Assembly: GCF_000477435.1 (NCBI RefSeq)
Contig: NC_022576.1
Span: 2,108,001 to 2,172,000, forward strand
Origin: Candidatus Symbiobacter mobilis CR
Lineage (GTDB): Bacteria; Pseudomonadota; Gammaproteobacteria; Burkholderiales; Burkholderiaceae_C
Direction: 5' to 3'
DNA length: 64,000 nt
A program made the position numbers and the translations under genes. This document shows positions 1 through 9,318 of this stretch, piece after piece. Numbering within the stretch: position 1 is the first letter of the stretch; the number at the start of each line of letters is the position of its first letter. Below the pieces are notes generated by a model. That model saw only the letters and a list, made by a program, of their open reading frames with translations, searched no databases and was not told the DNA's origin.

Positions 1-890
1 CCCGCCAAATCGCCGGATTGTTTTTCGCAGGCCAGATCAATGGAACGACGGGCTACGAGGAGGCCGCAGCGCAAGGCTTATACGCTGGGGTCAATGCAGC
101 GCTTCGTTCTGGCGCACGGTGCGCGTGGACGGGGGACAGTTGGACCCCGGCGCGCAACGAAGCCTATCTTGGCGTGATGATCGACGACCTGATTACCCGT
201 GGCGTGACCGAACCGTACCGCATGTTTACCAGCCGTGCGGAATTTCGACTGCAACTGCGCGAGGACAACGCCGATTTGCGCCTCACCGAAACCGGGCGCA
301 AGCTCGGATTGGTCGACGATCAGCGCTGGGATGCGTTTTGCCGCAAGCGTGACGCCGTTTCACGTGAAACGGAGCGACTGCGTTCCACCTGGGTAGGCCC
401 GCACAACCTGGATGCGGAAGAGGCAGCCCGGATATTCGGGCGTGCGCTGGAGCATGAATACAACTTGGCCGATCTGCTACGCAGGCCCGATGTGCATTAC
501 GAGGGCCTCATGACCATGGCAGGTGGCAAGTTTGCCAGCGATGTTTCCCGTGAAACATCGCGCGAGATGGTGGCAGCGCAGGAACAGGTCGAAATCGAGG
601 CAAAGTACGCCGGGTACATCCAGCGCCAACAAGGGGACATCGCACGCGCCGCGCACCACGAGCACCTCGAATTGCCGCCCGATCTCGACTACATGGGCAT
701 TGCATCGCTGAGCATTGAGGTACGGCAGATTCTGCACAAGCACAAGCCGCGCACCTTGGGGCAGGCGTCGCGGTTGTCCGGGGTGACTCCGGCGGCCATC
801 TCGCTGCTGCTGGTGTATCTCAAAAAACACCCAGCGATAGGGAAAAAATCCCTCGGCGACAGCCTTGATTCCGAGAATCTGGATACGTAG
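1..890 (+). CDS. mnmG: MnmG (GidA), tRNA U34 carboxymethylaminomethyl-modification enzyme, 3' part
   Basis: This is the C-terminal ~295 codons of MnmG; the reading frame is open from base 3 at the window edge, so the N-terminal FAD-binding half lies outside. With MnmE it installs the 5-carboxymethylaminomethyl group on wobble U34 of several tRNAs in the cytoplasm. The visible part starts in the conserved [21 protein letters not shown] stretch that closes the FAD domain. It continues through the [16 protein letters not shown] segment to the helical C-terminal domain that contacts MnmE and tRNA, with the [15 protein letters not shown] and [17 protein letters not shown] motifs. Nothing in the visible part is broken. 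In many betaproteobacteria rsmG follows; here the next gene is convergent and unrelated, so rsmG is not in its usual place. Confidence 0.96.
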   Translation, partial: RQIAGLFFAGQINGTTGYEEAAAQGLYAGVNAALRSGARCAWTGDSWTPARNEAYLGVMIDDLITRGVTEPYRMFTSRAEFRLQLREDNADLRLTETGRKLGLVDDQRWDAFCRKRDAVSRETERLRSTWVGPHNLDAEEAARIFGRALEHEYNLADLLRRPDVHYEGLMTMAGGKFASDVSRETSREMVAAQEQVEIEAKYAGYIQRQQGDIARAAHHEHLELPPDLDYMGIASLSIEVRQILHKHKPRTLGQASRLSGVTPAAISLLLVYLKKHPAIGKKSLGDSLDSENLDT

Positions 891-931
891 AACCCATTTC
901 AGCCCCATCCCGGCAGCAACCCGACGATCGA

Positions 932-3385
932 TCAAACGAACAGATTGACGTTCGAACGGTCGGCTTGTTCGAGGTACATCGCCACGCCACCGAATTCGAC
1001 GCCGTCGATCAGCTCTTCCTGCTTGATTCCCATCAGATCCATCGACATCGTGCAAGCGACAAGGCGCACGCCCGATTCCTGCGCGATCTTGACCAGCTCG
1101 GGGAGCGAAGACACATTCTTGCGCTGCATGATGGCCTTGATCATGCTCGTTCCAGCACCGCACATATTCATTTTGGAAAGGACGAGCTTGTCGGTGCCAC
1201 GGGGCATCATCCAGCCGAACATGCGCTCGACGAAGTTTTTGGAGACCTTCACGCATTCTTTGCGACGCAGGGCATTCAGCCCCCAGAAGGTGAAGAACAG
1301 CGTGACCGGGCTTCCCATCGCCGCTGCTCCCGTGGCGATGACGAATGCGGCCATGACCTTGTCGAAATCGCTGCTAAAGACGATGATCGTCTTGCCCGAT
1401 CCCCCCGAAGGCAGCGCGGCAGGCGCCGGAGCGGCTTGCCCCTGTTTGCGGATCACTGCGGTCGTTCCGGCAGCTTGGGCTTGCAAGCTCAGCAGCTCGT
1501 TGCCAGTGACCTTGCACCAGGAGCGCACGTCGCCGGGGAAACCCGGATCCGTCGCGGTGATTTCGAGCACTTGGCGGGGTTGCAGCGTGTCGATGGTCTG
1601 CTTGATGCGCAGGATCGGGCCGGGGCATTGCAAGCCGCAGGCATCAATGCGCACTGCGGGAACATTCGATTCCAGCGGTTGGGGCGCTTGCTGCGCGCCG
1701 GAGTCATCGACCAACTCGGCTTCCGTATGCTCGGGTTTGGCGAATAGCCCGAGCTTGGCTTCGTACGTCAGGTACCCGCCGGACAGGTTCCGGCAGCGGA
1801 ACCCGTGTTGCAACAAGATGCGGCACGCCAAATACCCACGCAGCCCCACCTTGCAGTACACGAGCCATTCCTTGTCCTTGGCCAGCTCGCTCATACGCGA
1901 ACGCAAGTCGTTGAGTGGAATATGTATCGCGCCGGGGATCATCCCCAGTTCGACTTCGGCAGGGTCGCGCACGTCAAGCAGCCCTTGATCTGGCTTCGGA
2001 CGGGTGACTTCCTCGACATGGCAAACCCCACAGGAACCGTCGAGCACGTTGGTGGCGACGAAGCCCAGATAGTTGACGGGGTCCTTGGCCGACCCATAGG
2101 GGGGGGCGTAGCACAGTTCGAGATCCTGCAAGTCCCGCACGCTCAGTTTGGCGCGCATCGCCACGGCCAGCACGTCGATGCGCTTTTCCACGCCTTGCCG
2201 ACCGATGGCTTGGGCGCCCAGAATGGTTCCCTTGGCGGGGTCAAACAGGAGCTTGAGGCTGATTTGCGAAGCGCCTGGGTAGTAGCTGGCGTGGCTGGCA
2301 GGGTGGATGTAGACCTTTTCGCAGGGGATGGACTTTTCCGCAAGCTGCTTCTCATTGACCCCGGTCATCGCGACCGTCAGGCCAAAAATTTTGCAGACTG
2401 CGGTGCCCTGGGTGCTTTTGTAGACCGAGTGCCTGCCAAAAATGTTGTCTGCAGCGATGCGGCCTTGGCGGTTGGCTGGGCCGGCCAGCGGGATGATCGT
2501 AGGCTGTTGGGTGACAAAGTCGGTGACTTCGACCACGTCGCCGACCGCGTAAATAGCAGGATCGGCGGTGCGCATGGTGTCATCGACGACGATCCCGCCA
2601 CGCTGGCCGACTGGCAGCCCGGCGACAACGGCCAGCCGTGATTCGGGCTTGACGCCGACGACAAGAATCGCCAGGTCGAACTGCAAGGATTCGCCGGTAC
2701 CCAGCTCGACGCGCAGGGCATTGCCCTCGTCCGCAAAACCTTTGACAGCCGTGCCCAGGCGCAGATCGACCCTATGCAAGGCGAGTTCCTGGTGCAGGAA
2801 CGCCGCCATTTCCGGGTCTACCGGCTCCATCACCTGCTTGCGCAGTTCGATCAGCGTCACGTCGAGCTTGCGCTCACGCAGGGCTTCGGCCATTTCCAGC
2901 CCCACATAGCCCGCTCCGATGACGGCGACTTTGCGTACCCCGCCGCCGTCGAGCTTGGCTTTGATGGCGTCCATGTCGGCCATGTTTTTCAGCGTCAGCA
3001 CGCGGGGCAGGTTGACGCCGGGCAGCGGTGGGCGCACAGGTTCTGCGCCGGGGCTAAGGATCAGAAAGTCGTAGGGTTCCCGACGCTCGGTTCCCGTGGC
3101 CAGGTCACGGGTGAGCACGAATTTGCCAGCGCGATCGATCTGGAGCACCTCGGTGCGGGTGCGCACGTCGATGCGGAACCGCGCGCGCATCGCTTCAGGG
3201 GTTTGCACCAACAGGCGCTGGCGGTCGGCAATCACGCCGCCGATGTGGTACGGCAGCCCGCAATTGGCAAAGGAGATGTACTCCCCGCGCTCGAACAGAA
3301 CGATTTCGGCATCCTCCGACAACCTTCTAGCTCGCGCCGCAGCGGAAGCACCCCCCGCCACACCACCGACGATCAATATCCTCAT
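932..3385 (-). CDS. CoA-disulfide-reductase-like flavoprotein fused to rhodanese, TusA and DsrE domains
   Basis: An 817-residue cytosolic protein that probably handles persulfide or CoA-disulfide sulfur. Four domains can be read in order. Residues ~1-440 are a pyridine nucleotide-disulfide oxidoreductase, with GGVAGGASAA for FAD, redox Cys42 in NCGLPYHIGG and a second dinucleotide site at VIGAGYVGLEMAE. Residues ~460-550 are a rhodanese with active-site Cys in VYCKVGLRGY. Residues ~590-660 are a TusA/SirA fold with the CPGP motif. Residues ~680-817 are a DsrE/DsrF-like domain. The start is the ATG preceded by AGGAGG at 7-8 nt; the frame stays open further upstream but that stretch has no homology and contains a hairpin. 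The domain set indicates transfer of sulfane sulfur within one chain; the exact substrate is inference. Confidence 0.9.
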   Translation of the reverse strand: MRILIVGGVAGGASAAARARRLSEDAEIVLFERGEYISFANCGLPYHIGGVIADRQRLLVQTPEAMRARFRIDVRTRTEVLQIDRAGKFVLTRDLATGTERREPYDFLILSPGAEPVRPPLPGVNLPRVLTLKNMADMDAIKAKLDGGGVRKVAVIGAGYVGLEMAEALRERKLDVTLIELRKQVMEPVDPEMAAFLHQELALHRVDLRLGTAVKGFADEGNALRVELGTGESLQFDLAILVVGVKPESRLAVVAGLPVGQRGGIVVDDTMRTADPAIYAVGDVVEVTDFVTQQPTIIPLAGPANRQGRIAADNIFGRHSVYKSTQGTAVCKIFGLTVAMTGVNEKQLAEKSIPCEKVYIHPASHASYYPGASQISLKLLFDPAKGTILGAQAIGRQGVEKRIDVLAVAMRAKLSVRDLQDLELCYAPPYGSAKDPVNYLGFVATNVLDGSCGVCHVEEVTRPKPDQGLLDVRDPAEVELGMIPGAIHIPLNDLRSRMSELAKDKEWLVYCKVGLRGYLACRILLQHGFRCRNLSGGYLTYEAKLGLFAKPEHTEAELVDDSGAQQAPQPLESNVPAVRIDACGLQCPGPILRIKQTIDTLQPRQVLEITATDPGFPGDVRSWCKVTGNELLSLQAQAAGTTAVIRKQGQAAPAPAALPSGGSGKTIIVFSSDFDKVMAAFVIATGAAAMGSPVTLFFTFWGLNALRRKECVKVSKNFVERMFGWMMPRGTDKLVLSKMNMCGAGTSMIKAIMQRKNVSSLPELVKIAQESGVRLVACTMSMDLMGIKQEELIDGVEFGGVAMYLEQADRSNVNLFV

Positions 3386-3708
3386 GCAAACCTCCTGATA
3401 GGGAAAAAAAGGGAAAGGGGAATTGCCCAGCAAGCAAGCACGGGCAAGAAAAAAGAAAAACGCAGCGCAAAAAAAAGGCCCGACGTGACGGGGCCTTTGC
3501 GCTGCGATGCCTTGGATTTTATGCTTGCGCCCTGGCGTCAGGCAGAAGGGGAAGGGAGATGCATACCGAGTGCGTGTACTGGTCGACTGTGAGCACGGCC
3601 GACATCGGTGCATCGCGACTGCCGTCGCTCGTACCAAACGGGGACATGCCACGCTTCCATAATGCACCCTCTCTTTCCCCACCCACGACATACCTTGCAA
3701 GGAACGCC
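3386..3708. other. Divergent intergenic region
   Basis: These 323 bases separate two divergent genes. They hold the ribosome-binding site of the sulfur oxidoreductase, a purine/pyrimidine-biased stretch rich in A on the plus strand, the terminator-like hairpin, and presumably both promoters. I could not pick out a convincing -35/-10 pair. Frames that stay open across it have no recognisable product. Confidence 0.5.
3469..3498 (-). terminator. Rho-independent terminator-like hairpin in the leader of the sulfur oxidoreductase gene
   Basis: On the minus strand an 8-bp perfect stem (AAAGGCCC / GGGCCTTT, 9-nt loop) is followed by eight T. No minus-strand gene lies between this hairpin and the divergent lipoprotein gene, so it sits about 85 nt upstream of the oxidoreductase start codon. 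It could be an attenuator in a long 5' leader, or end an antisense transcript from the divergent promoter region. Confidence 0.7.
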
Positions 3709-5010
3709 ATGGCACGACCTGTATCCCTCTCTTGCATCTTGCGTTGTGGGCCTTGCTGGATACGCCTGGGGGTTGGGGGAATCGTCGTGGCGCTGCTTGT
3801 CGCCTGCCAAGGCTCACAAGCGCCCGGTTCCACGGGCCTGCCCACCGCCGCACCGAAACAAGTCGGCCTTTCTGCATCGGGTTTGGCGCGCATTGACGCG
3901 CTAGTGAACCAGGCCATCGCCGACCGCATCGTCCCCGGCACGACGGTGCTTGTCGCCAAGAATGGCAAGGTGGTCTACCACAAGGCTTTCGGCCACGCCA
4001 ACCTCGGCGTTCCGATGACCACGGACACGATCTTTTTGATGTACTCCAGCAGCAAGATCATCGTTGGCATTGCGGTCATGCAGTTGGTGGAGCAGGGCAG
4101 GCTCCGGCTTGACGACCCCGTTTCCCAATACCTTCCAGAATTTGCCCACCCCCAGGTCAAGGTCAAGCTGCCCCCAGGTTCGCCCACGCCTTACCGGCTG
4201 GAACCGGCGCGCAGCCTCATCACCGTTCGCCAATTGCTATCGATGACTTCGGGCATCGTCGGCTACTGGGACGAAGACTTCATCCCCGCAGGCGTGGACA
4301 TCGGCGCGGGGGATCCCGACTTCGACTTGGCGGAAAACACCCGCCGCCTTGCCACAGTTCCCCTGCTGTTTCATCCAGGAACAGAATTCGGTTATGGCCT
4401 CAGCACCGATGTGGCCGGACGGGTGGTGGAGGTGGTCTCGGGCCTGTCGCTGGCAGACTACTACCAGCGGCACATCTTCGGTCCGCTGGGGATGCGCGAC
4501 AGCTTCTTCTACCCCCCCACCGACAAAATCGGTCGCACTTCTGTGTCCTGGGAAAGTGACGGTCAGCGACTGACCGGCAAAGTCAGCCCCCACGCCCACC
4601 GCAACAGAAAGCTCTATTCTGCGGGGGTCGGCGTGTATTCGACGACTGCCGACTATTTCCGGCTCGGGCAGATGTTGCTCAACGGCGGGGAATACGGCGG
4701 TGTGCGTATCCTGAAGCCAGAATCCGTCCAGGAAATCCATACCAACCAGGTCGGCGATTTGCCAGGGGTAGACAAGTTTCACTTTTTTCAGCAGGGGTAC
4801 GAGCGCTACGGCCTGGGCTGCTTCCTCAACGGCAAGGGCAGTTTTCGCGATCCTGGTTCGGTCAGCGTGCTGGGGTTGGGAGGCAAGAACCTGGACCTGA
4901 ATTTCGACCGCAACCTGCTGATCGTTGTGCTGCAAACCGTGCTGCCCCCGAAACCCGCGTGGGAAATCTCCGAGCAGATTTCCCGATTGGTGTACCAAGC
5001 TCTCGAATAG
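3709..5010 (+). CDS. Serine hydrolase of the beta-lactamase / class C family, predicted lipoprotein
   Basis: A 433-residue exported protein. The chosen ATG follows AAGGAA and gives a signal peptide ending in a lipobox (ALLVAC|Q), so it should be lipid-anchored in the periplasm; longer frames upstream lack this. The class C/EstB-type fold is shown by the S-x-x-K motif at Ser113-Lys116 in MYSSSKI, the Tyr-containing EFGYGLSTD segment in the place of Y-x-N, and a late GLGGK motif in the place of K-T-G. Such proteins are usually esterases or D-aminopeptidases rather than true beta-lactamases; the substrate cannot be told here. The diguanylate cyclase gene follows after 17 nt in the same direction, so they may be cotranscribed. 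Confidence 0.85.
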   Translation: MARPVSLSCILRCGPCWIRLGVGGIVVALLVACQGSQAPGSTGLPTAAPKQVGLSASGLARIDALVNQAIADRIVPGTTVLVAKNGKVVYHKAFGHANLGVPMTTDTIFLMYSSSKIIVGIAVMQLVEQGRLRLDDPVSQYLPEFAHPQVKVKLPPGSPTPYRLEPARSLITVRQLLSMTSGIVGYWDEDFIPAGVDIGAGDPDFDLAENTRRLATVPLLFHPGTEFGYGLSTDVAGRVVEVVSGLSLADYYQRHIFGPLGMRDSFFYPPTDKIGRTSVSWESDGQRLTGKVSPHAHRNRKLYSAGVGVYSTTADYFRLGQMLLNGGEYGGVRILKPESVQEIHTNQVGDLPGVDKFHFFQQGYERYGLGCFLNGKGSFRDPGSVSVLGLGGKNLDLNFDRNLLIVVLQTVLPPKPAWEISEQISRLVYQALE

Positions 5011-5027
5011 TTCCGATTGGCCCGGTC

Positions 5028-7115
5028 GTGACGTTGCGCCGCACTATCCTGATGCGGGTCGGGCTGCTGCTCGGCCTGTCGGTGTTGTCCTTGTCCGGCG
5101 TGTTTTACGCGATCTTTGCCCACGACGTCAAGCAACGCACGCAACTCTCGATCGAAGCGGCCTTTGCCTTGCTGGCGGACACCATGCAACAAAAGCAGCG
5201 GGAAATGGCGCGCGAGGTGGAAAAGCGCAATTACCCGATTCGCGCAGCGCTCGACAAGGTGCGGGCAGCGCGCCAAAAACCGCTATCGCCGCATCCAGCG
5301 CAGCGCCTGGCTTGGATCCAGTCCGTCGTCGCACAGACCGCCCCGCTGGCGGATCACCTCTATGACTTGGCCGACGCACTGGGCCGGGAAGGGTTGCACA
5401 TTGCCGTCTATGACGACCTTGGCAGGCTGCTTCTGCTCTACGTGGCCGACGATACCCCGCACAAAACGGTGTACCTGCACCTTCCCGAGTGGCAGCCCGG
5501 CATGTTGCTGGTGCAGCGCAAAAAAACAGTGCTCGTTGGCAGCGGCGTCGCCCGCACCGTTTTGGCAGAAGAGCGCTTCAGCCGGGGGGATGCCTTGCAA
5601 CGGCTAGACACGACGCCCTTGCCCGACTTTGTGGCGCCAGGCTTGCCGGTGCATGCCATTGCGGCCCCCGCGCAGGAACGGTTCGCGCTGCTGCATCGGC
5701 GCCCTGCGATCGAATACCGTGCCCCGGTACACGGGGTGCCCTCCGGGTTCGACTACTTCTCTCCCGTCGACCAAGAACCCGGGCGCGCAGACCCCCCCAA
5801 CGGTTTGCTCCTTCTGTCCCTGGCATGGGGCGCTTCAGACATCCAGCGCATCGCGGCTATGAGCCGCACCGACATCAATGCCTATGTCGATGGCCGTTGG
5901 GTACTGGGAACGCTCCATCCCTACACGCACTTTGCACACCCGTTGCATTCCGTCGTAGACCGGGTTTCCTTCGGTACCTTCGTCAACACCCAGCCTATCC
6001 AGCCAGTCGTTGCCCGCACGGTGGCCAGCAATGCCTACTACGAAAGCCATATCGACGTCGGCAACGAGGAGGGTCCCGTGGCCTCGGTGGCGGTGCTGCG
6101 ATCCCGTGGCACCGAACAGCAGTCCATGCGAACGATGTTGCTGAGCATTGCCGGGGCGGTCATCCTCTTCGGGCTGCTAGCGGCTACAGAAGCGGCGCGA
6201 TTCAGTCAGGCCATCTCCACGCCAATTCGCAGGATGGTGCATGCGATGGAGCGCCTGGCACGCGGGGAACTCGAACCGGTGGGTGCTGTGGAACGCGCAG
6301 CGTTCGTCGAGGTGCGCCAAATGGATCGTGCCCTCGACGAGTTGCTCCACGCCAGTGCGGACACTGTTGCCCTGGCGGAAACCATCGCCGCAGGCAACCT
6401 GGCTGCACATGCCACGCCCCGATCCGACGGAGACCGGCTGATGCATTCGCTCAACCGGATGGTCGAGCAACTGCGCGAACACCACGAGCGCACCCAGCAG
6501 GCATTCGAAGAAGTGGAGCTTGCCAACCAAGCCCTGGCAGACTCCAACGAGAAACTGGAAGCACTGAGCAACACCGACGCGCTGACAGGCATCGCCAACC
6601 GTCGGCAGTTCGACTTGACGTTGGCTGCCGAATGCGAACGTCATGCTCGCACCGGCGCTGCGCTGTCGCTGATCCTGCTCGACGTGGATTTTTTCAAGCT
6701 GTACAACGACCACTACGGCCACCAGCAAGGGGACGAATGCCTGCGGCAAGTGGCCCAGGTGCTGGCCGAGGCCACCAAACGCCCCACCGATCTGGCCGCA
6801 CGCTACGGTGGGGAGGAATTTGCCTGCATCCTGCCGGGAACGGAACCCGCTGGCGCCAGCAAAGTGGCCGAACAAATTCGCCAGGGCATCGCGGCGCGTG
6901 CCCTGCCGCATGCACGCTCGCAGGTCGCAGACTGCGTCACCGCCAGCCTCGGGGTGGTGAGCGCGGCCGTTGGCGCCCCCAACACCCCCGACGATTTGCT
7001 ACGGCAGGCTGACCAAGCCTTATACCAAGCCAAGGCCCAGGGACGAAATCGGGTGTGTGTGGCGGTTGCACCCAGTAGGAGCGGCGACAACCGCAATGGC
7101 GGTCGGCAGGGATAG
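5028..7115 (+). CDS. Membrane-bound diguanylate cyclase with periplasmic sensor and HAMP
   Basis: About 695 residues from a GTG start just after the preceding stop; an ATG at 5052 is an alternative, and an earlier frame start would overlap the upstream gene. An N-terminal membrane helix (LLLGLSVLSLSGVFYAIFA) and a second near the middle (AGAVILFGLLAATEAARF) bracket a ~350-residue periplasmic sensor of unrecognised type. A HAMP segment, a short coiled linker and a C-terminal GGDEF domain follow. The active site reads GGEEF (from residue ~594) and is preceded by an intact inhibitory RxxD site (RPTD), so the enzyme should make cyclic di-GMP and be product-inhibited. It is one of three c-di-GMP genes in the window. 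Confidence 0.9.
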   Translation: MTLRRTILMRVGLLLGLSVLSLSGVFYAIFAHDVKQRTQLSIEAAFALLADTMQQKQREMAREVEKRNYPIRAALDKVRAARQKPLSPHPAQRLAWIQSVVAQTAPLADHLYDLADALGREGLHIAVYDDLGRLLLLYVADDTPHKTVYLHLPEWQPGMLLVQRKKTVLVGSGVARTVLAEERFSRGDALQRLDTTPLPDFVAPGLPVHAIAAPAQERFALLHRRPAIEYRAPVHGVPSGFDYFSPVDQEPGRADPPNGLLLLSLAWGASDIQRIAAMSRTDINAYVDGRWVLGTLHPYTHFAHPLHSVVDRVSFGTFVNTQPIQPVVARTVASNAYYESHIDVGNEEGPVASVAVLRSRGTEQQSMRTMLLSIAGAVILFGLLAATEAARFSQAISTPIRRMVHAMERLARGELEPVGAVERAAFVEVRQMDRALDELLHASADTVALAETIAAGNLAAHATPRSDGDRLMHSLNRMVEQLREHHERTQQAFEEVELANQALADSNEKLEALSNTDALTGIANRRQFDLTLAAECERHARTGAALSLILLDVDFFKLYNDHYGHQQGDECLRQVAQVLAEATKRPTDLAARYGGEEFACILPGTEPAGASKVAEQIRQGIAARALPHARSQVADCVTASLGVVSAAVGAPNTPDDLLRQADQALYQAKAQGRNRVCVAVAPSRSGDNRNGGRQG

Positions 7116-7243
7116 CCCAAGGCGCGTGGGCCGAGCCATGTTGGCCAAGGAATGTGCATATTGCAGCCCCTATCGGGACTGTCTGCAAGTTTTTCGTACG
7201 ATCCCCCGTTTTGGATGAGATCCTCCTACCTCTTGCCACCCCT

Positions 7244-9313
7244 ATGCCTGCTGCCCACAACCCCCTGCTGCACCTTGACGACCGTCCCGACTTTCCCGCC
7301 GTCCTTCCCGCACATATCGAACCTGCGATCACGGCGCTGATCGACCAGGCGCAGGCTGCGCTGGAGCAAGTGGCCGCGCCGGACTTTGCTCCAGACTGGG
7401 ATGCCATGGCCAGCGTGTTGGGCGTTGCCGTCGAGCGGCTTTCCCGCGCATGGGGGGTGGTGGGGCACCTCAAGAGTGTGTGCGATAGCGCGGAATGGCG
7501 CGCTGTGGTGCATGTGGTGCTGCCCCGGATCACGGAGTTTTTTGCGCGTCTGGCCAGCGATACGCGCCTGTATGCCAAGTACCAGGCGATTCCGCAGGAA
7601 GGGCTGGGGCGAGAGACCCTGCGTGCGCTGCGCAATGCCCTGCGGGACTTCGTTCTGGGCGGGGCGCAGCTCCAGGGGGAAGAGCGCGAACGCTTCTTGC
7701 AGTTGCAGGAATGCATGGCGCAGGCCAGCCAGACTTTCAGCGAAAACGTGCTCGACGCCACCGAAGCCTTTGCGTACTTCGCGACGGAGGACGAGGTCGC
7801 TGGTTTGCCCACAGACGTCATCGCACAGGCGCGGGAGCAGGCCCAGGCCGAAGGCCAGCCGGGGTACAAGCTAACGCTGAAAGCGCCGTGCTACATGCCG
7901 GTGATGCAGTTTGCACACAGCCGTTCGCTGCGCGAGCGCCTGTACCGCGCCTACACGACACGCGCTTCGGAACAGGCGGCCGAAGCAGGGTGCCGCTGGG
8001 ACAACACCCCCGTCATCGCCGATCTACTGCGCTTGCGGCAGGAGGAAGCCCGGCTGCTGCGGTACTCCAGCTTTGCCGAGGTCTCGCTCGTTCCCAAAAT
8101 GGCCGATTCGCCCCAGGACGTGCTGGCCTTTTTGCGTGACCTGGCTCGCAAGGCCCGCCCCTATGCGCGCCGCGACGTGCGGGCACTGCGCCAGTTCGCC
8201 GCGCAGCAACTGGGTTGCGATCACCCCGAGGCTTGGGATTGGACATACCTTGGCGAGCGGCTGCGGCAATCCCGCTATGCGTACAGCGAGCAGGAGGTCA
8301 AACCCTACTTCCCGTTGCCCAGGGTGCTCGACGGGCTGTTTGGCTTGGCGCGTGCCTTGTTCGACATCGGTATCGAGCCACACGATGCCCCAGTCTGGCA
8401 TGAGGACGTGCGCTGTTTTCGCGTCTCGCGCCTGGCTACCGATACATCTCCTGCCACGGAGCTAGGGCGCTTTTACCTCGATACGACGGCGCGCAACGGT
8501 AAGCGCGGCGGTGCTTGGATGGACGAGTACCAAAACCGCTGGTTCCGTGCAGACCGGCAGCAGTTGCCGATTGCGTACCTGGTGTGCAATTTTTCCACCG
8601 GGGCGGATGGCAAACCGGCATTGCTGACGCACGAAGATGTGCTGACCCTGTTTCACGAGTTTGGCCATACGCTGCACCATCTGCTCACCCAGGTCGATGA
8701 GGTCGAGGTCGCAGGCATCCAGGGGGTGGAATGGGATGCCGTCGAGTTGCCCAGCCAGTTCCTCGAACACTTTGGTTGGGAGTGGAACGTGCTGTCACGA
8801 ATGAGCGCGCACGTCGATACGGGCGAACCCCTGCCTCGCACGCTGTTCGACAAGATGGTCGCCGCACGCCATTTCCACAGCGGGTTGCAGCTTCTGCGAC
8901 AGGTGGAATACGCGCTGTTTGACATGCTGCTCCATGCGCAAACCCCACCCCCGGCGGAGGTACAGGCCCTGTTGCAGCAAGTACGCGACGAGGTAGCCGT
9001 GCTGCCTTCGCCGCCATGGGCGCGGCCTGCGCACACATTCAGCCACATTTTCTCCGGCGGGTACAGCGCGGGCTACTACAGTTATTTGTGGGCCGAGGTG
9101 CTGAGCAGCGATGCCTACGCCGCCTTCGAGGAAACGGCGTCTCCCGACGGGGAGCTGGATCGACGAACCGGGCTGCGCTTCCGCCAGGAGATTCTGGAAG
9201 TGGGGGGGAGCCGACCGGCGATGGAGTCTTTCCAGGCCTTTCGCGGTCGTGCGCCACGCATCGATGCCCTGCTACGGCACCGTGGGTTGGGGAACAAGGA
9301 ATACAAGGAGTGA
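7244..9313 (+). CDS. prlC: Oligopeptidase A, M3 family zinc metallopeptidase
   Basis: A 689-residue cytosolic peptidase that degrades oligopeptides such as cleaved signal peptides. The zinc motif HEFGHTLHH lies near residue 471, with the downstream Glu in the helix after it, and the C-terminal HIFSGGYSAGYYSYLWAEV is the classical M3 substrate-binding segment. The start was chosen because the ATG at 7244 begins MPAAHNPLL, matching the NPLL near the start of E. coli PrlC (680 residues); a longer frame from 7154 adds 30 residues without family similarity. There is no strong ribosome-binding site. The next gene starts 5 nt after the stop, so the two probably form a transcription unit. Confidence 0.95.
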   Translation: MPAAHNPLLHLDDRPDFPAVLPAHIEPAITALIDQAQAALEQVAAPDFAPDWDAMASVLGVAVERLSRAWGVVGHLKSVCDSAEWRAVVHVVLPRITEFFARLASDTRLYAKYQAIPQEGLGRETLRALRNALRDFVLGGAQLQGEERERFLQLQECMAQASQTFSENVLDATEAFAYFATEDEVAGLPTDVIAQAREQAQAEGQPGYKLTLKAPCYMPVMQFAHSRSLRERLYRAYTTRASEQAAEAGCRWDNTPVIADLLRLRQEEARLLRYSSFAEVSLVPKMADSPQDVLAFLRDLARKARPYARRDVRALRQFAAQQLGCDHPEAWDWTYLGERLRQSRYAYSEQEVKPYFPLPRVLDGLFGLARALFDIGIEPHDAPVWHEDVRCFRVSRLATDTSPATELGRFYLDTTARNGKRGGAWMDEYQNRWFRADRQQLPIAYLVCNFSTGADGKPALLTHEDVLTLFHEFGHTLHHLLTQVDEVEVAGIQGVEWDAVELPSQFLEHFGWEWNVLSRMSAHVDTGEPLPRTLFDKMVAARHFHSGLQLLRQVEYALFDMLLHAQTPPPAEVQALLQQVRDEVAVLPSPPWARPAHTFSHIFSGGYSAGYYSYLWAEVLSSDAYAAFEETASPDGELDRRTGLRFRQEILEVGGSRPAMESFQAFRGRAPRIDALLRHRGLGNKEYKE

Positions 9314-9318
9314 TTGCC

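Noticed and set aside
3386-3877. The frame of the sulfur oxidoreductase stays open ~490 bases upstream of the chosen start
   Set aside because: The added residues look like random translation (poly-Phe from the A-run, no motif). A strong AGGAGG site precedes the ATG at 3385, where the FAD-binding motif begins.
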